A DNA stretch of 64,000 nt from Cristatella mucedo (taxonomy: Eukaryota > Bryozoa > Phylactolaemata > Cristatellidae): positions 629,501 to 693,500 of the forward strand of contig WPIO01000162.1 in NCBI GenBank assembly GCA_009760855.2. Reading direction: 5' to 3'. The notes under the pieces are model-generated. The model was not told the origin of the DNA and did not search any database. It was given only the letters and a program-made list of their open reading frames with translations. Every line of letters starts with the position of its first letter. Within the stretch, counting starts at the first letter, position 1. Below, piece by piece: positions 56,101-64,000 of this stretch. Both the position numbers and the translations under genes were made by a program.

Positions 56101-57750
56101 TCAACAACCTTATGTGTACAGTGGCAGAAGAGCTTTTATCGGCTATCACTACCCCTTGCAGTGGGCAATCCTTTATTGCCCACTGCAGAAACCCTAGACC
56201 TGGGTCGTAAAAAGCAAGCACCGAACCTCTGGGCTGAGACCCCGGGGCATGCACTCGACGACTTCCGCAATGCTCCGCAAGGTCAATCCAAAGACTGATA
56301 AAGCAATTTTAAAACGATGCAATAAAGACAAGTCTTTTGAAAGCTATCCTTATGTGGACTATCTGGCATGACCTGCAAGGGACCAGTGAAAATGCTCAAA
56401 CGATTTGTGCTTGACACCTCTAACCATGTTATGCTTGTTGTCATTGAGCATGTTACCACTCTCTGAGGGCGCTATAACTATATTATTATTATTATTATTT
56501 GATCCTAGCATCGAATTAAGATGCTCAAGTGAACGAGTTCAATGCAGACACATATTGCACTTGGAAACTTTCAGCGACATGTCCCACACAGCATGCAAGT
56601 AGTGAGAAGCCTACAGTGAATTACTGATGAAAGCCAGCATAGCTGAGCCAAAAATAACCTGTCAAAAACTAATAACATCATTAACAATAAAATATGTTTA
56701 TAATGAGCTAAGCTAGATCTGTTTCAATTCCAACTTCAGATAATTTTCTGGAGAAGAATCACGTCAATTACTTAGTGATAAGGTGCACAATTTAGGTGTT
56801 TAAAAGAGCAAGGTCAATTCATGCTGACGAAGCCAATATGTGAGGATCGTGATCAGGATCATTTGAGGTTTCTAGGTTCTTTTTAAACGCAGTCAACTGG
56901 ATGTAATATAAAATAAAATACGCTGCTCGATATGACTCTCCGCACGGCGGTTATCGGAGGTGAGGCAAAAACCTGCAAAAGTAATCTCTCAAAGCACTCA
57001 GCTAATGCACAGCTCACGCCCATTACCTGGTGCAAGTTCGTTGGATCGAGTCACGAGACCATCGCGCCGGGGAAAATAATAGTAACGGCCAAGTGCAGTT
57101 CCACTGCTCCAAGGCATGATAGCGTGCCGTTCGTCGACTGCTGCTGCTGCTCCTGTGTAATCGCGACGCGACCATGTCGCGAGCACCTGCCGCTCGCCTG
57201 CTGCTGCTGCTGCTCCTGGATCGAAGCTTGGTGCTTGCGTCTGCCAGACGCTCGCTGCCGCTCTGCTTTCACCTCGGCGCGCTTGATCATACTGTCCGTC
57301 CAGCAAGTCGGATCGATTTCGCGCATCATGTACGGCAGCGTGACGGCCGAGAGCCGTTGCTGCCACTGCGTCGGCAGCAGCGGCAGCAGTGGCTGCAGCA
57401 GCTGCAGCTGCTGCCCTTTGAAATGCCGCCCTTTGAAAGAAGTGATCGACGAGCGTCTCTCTGGAACGCTCGACGACTGGTCGGTGCCGTGCGACACTTG
57501 AAGTGGTGACACTAAGGTCCAATGGCGTGTCGCATGGCTGATGCTGGCTTAAAGGGTCATCTCCACTGTCTCCATTCGCTCTGCTTTCACCGACCGGACG
57601 AGCTGCTGCTAGAGTTCGGCTCCTGCTATTAGCACCGGCCGCACGCTCCGTGGACTTAATGCTCAAATCCAGAGGGCTATCAGGGATGGAGAAAGCCATG
57701 TCGTTTGGCTGCTTGCAGTCTCGTGGAATCTCGGACATTCTCGAAACCAT
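45370..57750 (-). CDS. PLDLS-motif (CtBP-binding type) nuclear-protein-like gene, two coding exons
   Basis: Exon A (57750-57027) and exon B (47435-45370) join in phase 1 through donor ccag|gtaatg and acceptor attttcag, giving 929 residues plus TGA. In order: DSPLDLSIKS (PLDLS at 26-30), DTPLDLSVTTS (76-80), an Ala-rich run about 113-134, basic clusters KRKAR (443-447) and AKRHK (466-470) that could be a nuclear signal, a helix-like ARYMEEAAAKVFQRE (about 500), PPTDLS (PTDLS 518-522), PMNMS (704-708, a degenerate form), and a C-terminal cluster C842, C846, C849 and C894, C895, H897, C903. PxDLS motifs recruit the corepressor CtBP (known). Similar paired motifs occur in LCOR and E93, but no helix-turn-helix domain is seen, so membership is not claimed. 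A corepressor or transcription-factor role is inference. Visibly GC-rich against its surroundings. Confidence 0.75.
47885..48545 (+). mobile_element. LINE-B copy
   Basis: Encodes LPKKAIIPLQLTMNMAARLV, LGWLPVEPRIQSKVLMLTHK, then APSYLAELLHQFQPVRTLR, with a frameshift in a run of t at 48304-48311. Ends with 3' UTR and acattacattacat. Confidence 0.94.
48617..48747 (-). mobile_element. SINE-1 copy
   Basis: tatatagcaccccaagagaa, cggggctcgagcc and ggtctagcggttacggtgct (minus). Confidence 0.9.
49045..49755 (-). mobile_element. LINE-A copy, 3' part
   Basis: (ATA)n at 49047-49073, tail with a 15-base insertion before the second arm, ORF end with [10 protein letters not shown] and LHWLPVKQQID blocks, several frameshifts. 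Confidence 0.9.
49868..51150 (-). mobile_element. LINE-B copy, long but strongly diverged
   Basis: Same block order as the copy at 21-24 kb, without the LINE-A insert. It spans the 3' UTR up to just before RT motif B, and gives the intact junction sequence gacggttcaaatgacaaat that locates the insert point at 22.07/23.2 kb. Confidence 0.88.
51470..51645 (+). mobile_element. LINE-A tail, diverged
   Basis: tgcatgctgaccctgtgcac, gtaaagtgcctagaaagaga and ttattattat. Confidence 0.85.
51975..52160 (+). mobile_element. LINE RT scrap (LINE-A-like)
   Basis: Frames read LDTIDHLILFKNLSTGLGVT and then a DGVPGVRA-like motif B remnant. Very decayed. Confidence 0.65.
52615..52830 (+). mobile_element. LINE-A-like tail, old
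   Basis: ctgctactaaccatatcatg, agcagtaaagtccctagatt and tattattattattatta. Confidence 0.65.
53047..53129. repeat. (AT)n microsatellite
   Basis: Alternating AT, with single extra A's at regular intervals. Confidence 0.97.
53130..53304 (-). mobile_element. SINE-2 copy, near full length
   Basis: tcctagctgattaaacagcc, agagcctgtatggctatcac, hairpin arms, box B complement ggaatcgaacccacgacctc, head gtgtgccatcacggctc. Its 3' end abuts the (AT)n. Confidence 0.95.
53965..54490 (+). mobile_element. LINE-A-like C-terminal part, diverged
   Basis: Frames include CKTPKLGVSAVSSCCHIIQL-type blocks and PAYLYELPPNHA, and end in a decayed 3' UTR. Many indels. Confidence 0.7.
54665..55595 (+). mobile_element. 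LINE-B copy interrupted by LINE-A
   Basis: Left part 54665-54795 (LALPYLAELLHQFQPPRALE, then gacaatcaatta), right part from 55303 (ttagctgttccattcctctg) to 55595. The flanks rejoin the normal LINE-B order. Confidence 0.88.
54796..55302 (-). mobile_element. LINE-A inserted in LINE-B
   Basis: (ATA)n, a shortened tail, and the ORF end to a truncation at gtcggcaagaagtgg. The tail lacks its inner hairpin half. Confidence 0.9.
55725..55812. repeat. 32-bp tandem repeat
   Basis: gcgatggttttagctaagct starts at 55725, 55757 and 55789, the third unit being incomplete. Confidence 0.95.
56090..56247 (-). mobile_element. SINE-2 copy, diverged
   Basis: ctcaacaaccttatgtgtac, agaagagcttttatcggcta, and hairpin arms atcactacc / agtgggcaat. 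Confidence 0.75.
56395..56500 (+). mobile_element. LINE-A tail, deleted
   Basis: acacctctaaccatgttatg, ctctgagggcgctataacta, (ATT)n. The first tail arm is missing. Confidence 0.75.
57027..57750 (-). CDS. PLDLS gene exon A (first coding)
   Basis: 241 codons and one base. It begins directly with ATG after a strong acceptor-like tract (accgactcattccacag), so the 5' UTR may be split by an upstream intron. The frame is also open upstream to an ATG at 57790-57792 (MVVFPIPTDRLIPQ), an alternative start if there is no such intron. Both exact PLDLS motifs are here. Confidence 0.8.
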
Positions 57751-58499
57751 CTGTGGAATGAGTCGGTCGGTCGGAATTGGGAACACGACCAAAGCAAAGA
57801 CGAGACGTGAAGATTAGGAGTTTCCGTTCACCATATCGATTACCGCACTACAAAAAGTTGAAGTAGTGATGCGGGTCCATGCGGAGAGACTATTTCTTTG
57901 AAGCTACTACAGTGGCCGCGCTTACGGTACCACTAATAAGCGCTCGGTTTCACTTAATATTTAGAACACAGGACACGATGTGCCTTAAAAGCCTGTCGTG
58001 ACAAGTCACAGCCCAAGTTGTCTTAGATCAGCTCGCTTGTTTTGATGCATCAGAGTAACTTTTTCAATCGGAATTGTTCCTAAACTTCCTTCTAGCAAAA
58101 ATGGACCATCATTCGGGGGAGCCGTTGTTTAGGCACCAGGTGCAGACAGACATTCGTGGCAGCATTCTTGTATCCGGCTTCGTTCAACGCCTTTGAGCCA
58201 CCCTCATCCTAAAGTGAGGCTGGCATGCCTCACTGCCCGACATCTTGATTACATTAAAATACTCATGGGCCCAATGTGCTACTAATAATCTGACCTATAA
58301 AGCTAACTACTGATTGGCTACGGCAAAAGCTACACAAACCGCTGCTTCAGAAAAAGCTTCAGGTTCTCTCGCCGAAGCAACAGGTGGCTCCTAAACTGAC
58401 TGGAATTGACTTATCGCCAAACAAGTTCGAATCAACCGTTTTATTTGCTAAGGGCTTTAACGGGTTACCGGTGGGTTAGCGAAGTCAGTTCGAGAGTTC
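57751..58499. other. Upstream region of the PLDLS gene
   Basis: Likely holds its 5' UTR and promoter. No core promoter motif was assigned and no repeat family recognised. Confidence 0.35.
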
Positions 58500-58628
58500 C
58501 ATCAGTTTAGAGAAAAGTGGCAGTCCCGGGTCGTGGGTTCCTGGCCGGCAGTAGTCGACCACTGCAAGTGGTAGTGATAGCCTTGACTGCTCTTCTGCTG
58601 CTATATAAAAATGAGGCTGTTAAAAGCT
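58500..58628 (+). mobile_element. SINE-2 copy, diverged
   Basis: gggtcgtgggttcctgg (box B), ccactgcaagtggtagtgat (hairpin), gaggctgttaaaagctc. Confidence 0.75.
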
Positions 58629-61734
<3,106 letters not shown>

Positions 61735-62060
61735 TGTGTCTTTCATGGATGTAACTCCACAAAGCCACAAAGACTGTAAGTGGTACGCAGGAGAGCTCTG
61801 ATTAGAGCACTCACAGCCTGAGAGACTTTCGGTACGCATTCGGTAGCCAACAGACTTCATCTCACGCAACAAAGAGAAATTGGGAAGCACAGCTGAGTCA
61901 GGAGAGCAGTTGAGGTAGTAAGAAACATGGAAGTAGCAGCTCAAGACGACTGGAAAGGGTGTGCTCAAGTCGGCAGCAGGAGAGTAGTTGCCATTGAGTA
62001 AGAAACGTGGAAGTGAGTTTCGCAGTCTAACTAAGACCTGCAGAGCAATAGCTTCTGGAC
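61735..62060 (-). mobile_element. LINE-B 3' end
   Basis: Complement of the 3' UTR (ggatgtaactccacaaagcc) and the ORF end (SLPRFLLNGN, ECSNQSSPA). Moderately diverged. Confidence 0.88.
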
Positions 62061-63091
62061 ACTGCGTCAGCAGGATAAAATCCTTGTCGCACGGCGGCTG
62101 TGGATGGGGAGGGGGATTAATTGAGTACATGCAATCGACTAACGCTGCGGGAAGGAAGCCCGTATTAGCTGGCATTCAGTGGCGGACGCGGGTGGTCCTA
62201 CCGGCGTTAACGTGACGCTAGAGTCGAGCCGGTCGACAGTACAGACAGGCGGAAACGTGCTGAATTGCGAAATAAATTGCCGAGCCGTCGCTGCGGCCGG
62301 CGATTCTGATTTCCTCCACGTCTTTGCGACCCAGCAGCTGTGTAAATGTGAGAAGAAATTAGCCAAATCAACATTCAATAAAGGTCTCCTCACGACGCAT
62401 ACTTCAAGTATGAGATGAACTGCGTCACAGGGTCCGTGAGCAAAGAGGGCCTACATTGATTGAGCTGCACATCCGTGCCCCTGGCGCCAGCACAGCCAGC
62501 ATCGAGCCGATTTTGCTGTTAAGGTCAACAGAGCCCGCAGGGAACTTGGTATGGTTACTGCTGTAAACAGGCAATGACATTTCCAGCAGTTATGCACAAT
62601 GACAACAAATTGCCTGTGGGGAGACTGAAGGTCATGTGGAAATTAGTCCATCGGCAGAAGAATTCCGTACTACAGCTACAGTAGATTTGATGGGCAGCAG
62701 CTTTATGCCATACAGTTAAAGGGCAGCTGCTACATGCAAGCTACCTCAACATGCCTTAATACTCCAAGCTAAGCACGCACGAATGCAGGCAACTAGACAC
62801 GCTTGCCATGTCTGCAATTGGATTGCCAGCCACATGACTTCCTATGCCTAATGTTTATCGAAAGAGCCATTAAAAGAGCATTACAAGACAGTATTATGGG
62901 CCTACTTCCACAATTACAGCATTGATAGCATTAGGAAGTGCAACCATAGGACGATGCTAGTTTGAGACTAGTCACTTGACTAGACCTTAGCTTACTACTG
63001 CTACGAACCTGCTGAAATGGTTCTCAGAGTGAACTGCTTCGCCACAAAAACAGCGCACGAAACGGCTGCTACTAATGTAATGGAATGTATA
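62061..63091. other. Unassigned DNA
   Basis: No exon or repeat family was recognised. Confidence 0.4.
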
Positions 63092-63284
63092 TGGCGAGCC
63101 GTGATGGCACACTAGGTAAGCCTGTTGCTTTTCACGACCTCGGTCCCGAGGACGTGGGTCCCGAGGTCGTGGGTTCGAATGCTGCGTTGGGCGATCCTTT
63201 ATCGCTGCTGCAAGAGGTGATGATCGCCGTAAAGGCTCTTCTGTAGCTACATACAAAAGAGGCTGTTAAATCGGCTAGTATCTC
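63092..63284 (+). mobile_element. SINE-2 copy with duplicated box-B region
   Basis: agccgtgatggcacactagg, then gtcccgag-gacgtggg followed by gtcccgaggtcgtgggttcg, so the segment before box B is doubled. Rest as in the other copies. Confidence 0.9.
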
Positions 63285-63399
63285 TCTGACTGTGACTACC
63301 CAAAGCAAAAGCACTAAAATGGGTGTTAAGCACAAGAGTTTTCTATGGTGCACTCAAAGCCTAAGTGGCATGCATCATTGCATTGCATGCGGTAGGCAA

Positions 63400-63665
63400 T
63401 GCAATGTAATGTATCTCCGTCATCAGCTCCACAAAGCCACAAAGACTGTGAGGGTATTACTCAGGAGAGTTTTGCATAGCTCACCCACAGCCTAATCGGC
63501 TTTCGGTACGTATTTGGTAGCCAACAGGCACGTAGACTTCACCTCAGCAAAGAGATAGTAAGAAGTGCAGGTCAGTCAGGAGGGCAGTTAAAGAAGTGAG
63601 TAGCATGGAAGTGGCAGCTCAGAATGGCTGGAAAGAATGTGCAACAGTCGGCAGCCAGAGAAAAG
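63400..63665 (-). mobile_element. LINE-B 3' end
   Basis: aatgtaatgtatctccg (tail), the UTR complement and a decayed ORF end. A second scrap of the same UTR end lies at 63316-63370. Confidence 0.85.
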
Positions 63666-64000
63666 TCCTTGTAGATGCTAGGTTGATATTGGTGCAGCTA
63701 ACGCCTCTCGACGCACAGCTAAATAGTCCCAGTAGCAGCTACACTGCATGTGGCATATGGCGACGATATAAGAGCACTGCAGCAATCAAGAACTCCCAGA
63801 CAATTATAAAAGCAAATGCGTGATGATAACATCAAGCAAAGCCGCTCAGGTTGCAGTCTATTCCAGAGCCTCGAGGCTGTGACATTTTCTTAGGCCGAGC
63901 GATGGAATACTACTGCTTTTCTTTACTACTTAAGATTCGGAAATCGCTAATACTCTCGTGCAGTGTCTCTCATTCTGAGCAGCTTAGTACGCACGTTTTT
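63666..64000. other. Unassigned DNA
   Basis: No recognised feature. Confidence 0.4.

Larger units (their letters stand above)
47436..57026 (-). other. 9.6-kb intron of the PLDLS gene
   Basis: Bounded by gtaatg and attttcag. It contains LINE-A, LINE-B, SINE-1 and SINE-2 copies and microsatellites listed separately. No further exon was recognised, though small ones could hide here. Confidence 0.65.

Overview
This is nuclear DNA from an animal, most likely an invertebrate; the phylum cannot be fixed from the sequence. Genes are split by GT-AG introns. Homologues of metazoan alkylglycerol monooxygenase (AGMO), TMBIM4/Lifeguard-4 and supervillin are present. Most of the remaining DNA is dead non-LTR retrotransposons, tRNA-derived SINEs, one hAT DNA transposon and microsatellites. 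Nothing here is bacterial or viral.

Genes. (1) 682-4372, plus strand: the last three coding exons of an AGMO-like gene, whose earlier exons lie left of the window. (2) About 5221-5560, plus: a frameshifted supervillin-like (gelsolin-repeat) fragment, probably a pseudogene. (3) 19238 down to 9553, minus: a complete TMBIM4-like gene of seven coding exons that join in phase to 226 residues and align nearly end to end with human TMBIM4. (4) 57750 down to 45370, minus: a two-exon gene for a 929-residue, low-complexity, GC-rich protein with two exact PLDLS motifs and a third PxDLS motif (the CtBP-binding type), a basic nuclear-localisation-like stretch and a C-terminal Cys/His cluster. Its family is not recognised, and its intron of about 9.6 kb is full of repeats.

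Repeats. Two CR1/L2-like LINE families dominate. LINE-A ends in a structured 3' tail followed by (ATT)n. LINE-B ends in a different tail followed by (ACATT)n. Nearly all copies are 5'-truncated and frameshifted. Two SINE families have Pol III box A/B heads. SINE-1 has a LINE-A-like 3' stem-loop tail, which suggests that it uses LINE-A machinery. SINE-2 has a conserved internal hairpin. A hAT element (33077-36606) keeps both terminal inverted repeats and an exact 8-bp target duplication, but its transposase is broken.

Nested insertions give relative ages: LINE-A into LINE-B (twice), LINE-A into LINE-A, LINE-A into hAT, and hAT into a degraded SINE-1-like sequence. LINE-A therefore looks like the more recently active LINE.

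Layout: 1-5.0 kb AGMO 3' end; 5.2-5.6 kb supervillin relic; 7.4-8.7 kb LINE-A; 9.2-19.3 kb TMBIM4 with repeat-filled introns; 20-30 kb nested LINE-A/LINE-B complex; 30-33 kb SINEs and unassigned DNA; 33-36.6 kb hAT; 37.3-41.9 kb inverted LINE-A pair and a further LINE-A piece; 42-45 kb small repeats; 45.4-57.8 kb PLDLS-motif gene; 58-64 kb intergenic DNA with a (CT)n tract, SINEs and LINE-B ends. The genes show no operon-like or functional linkage to each other.
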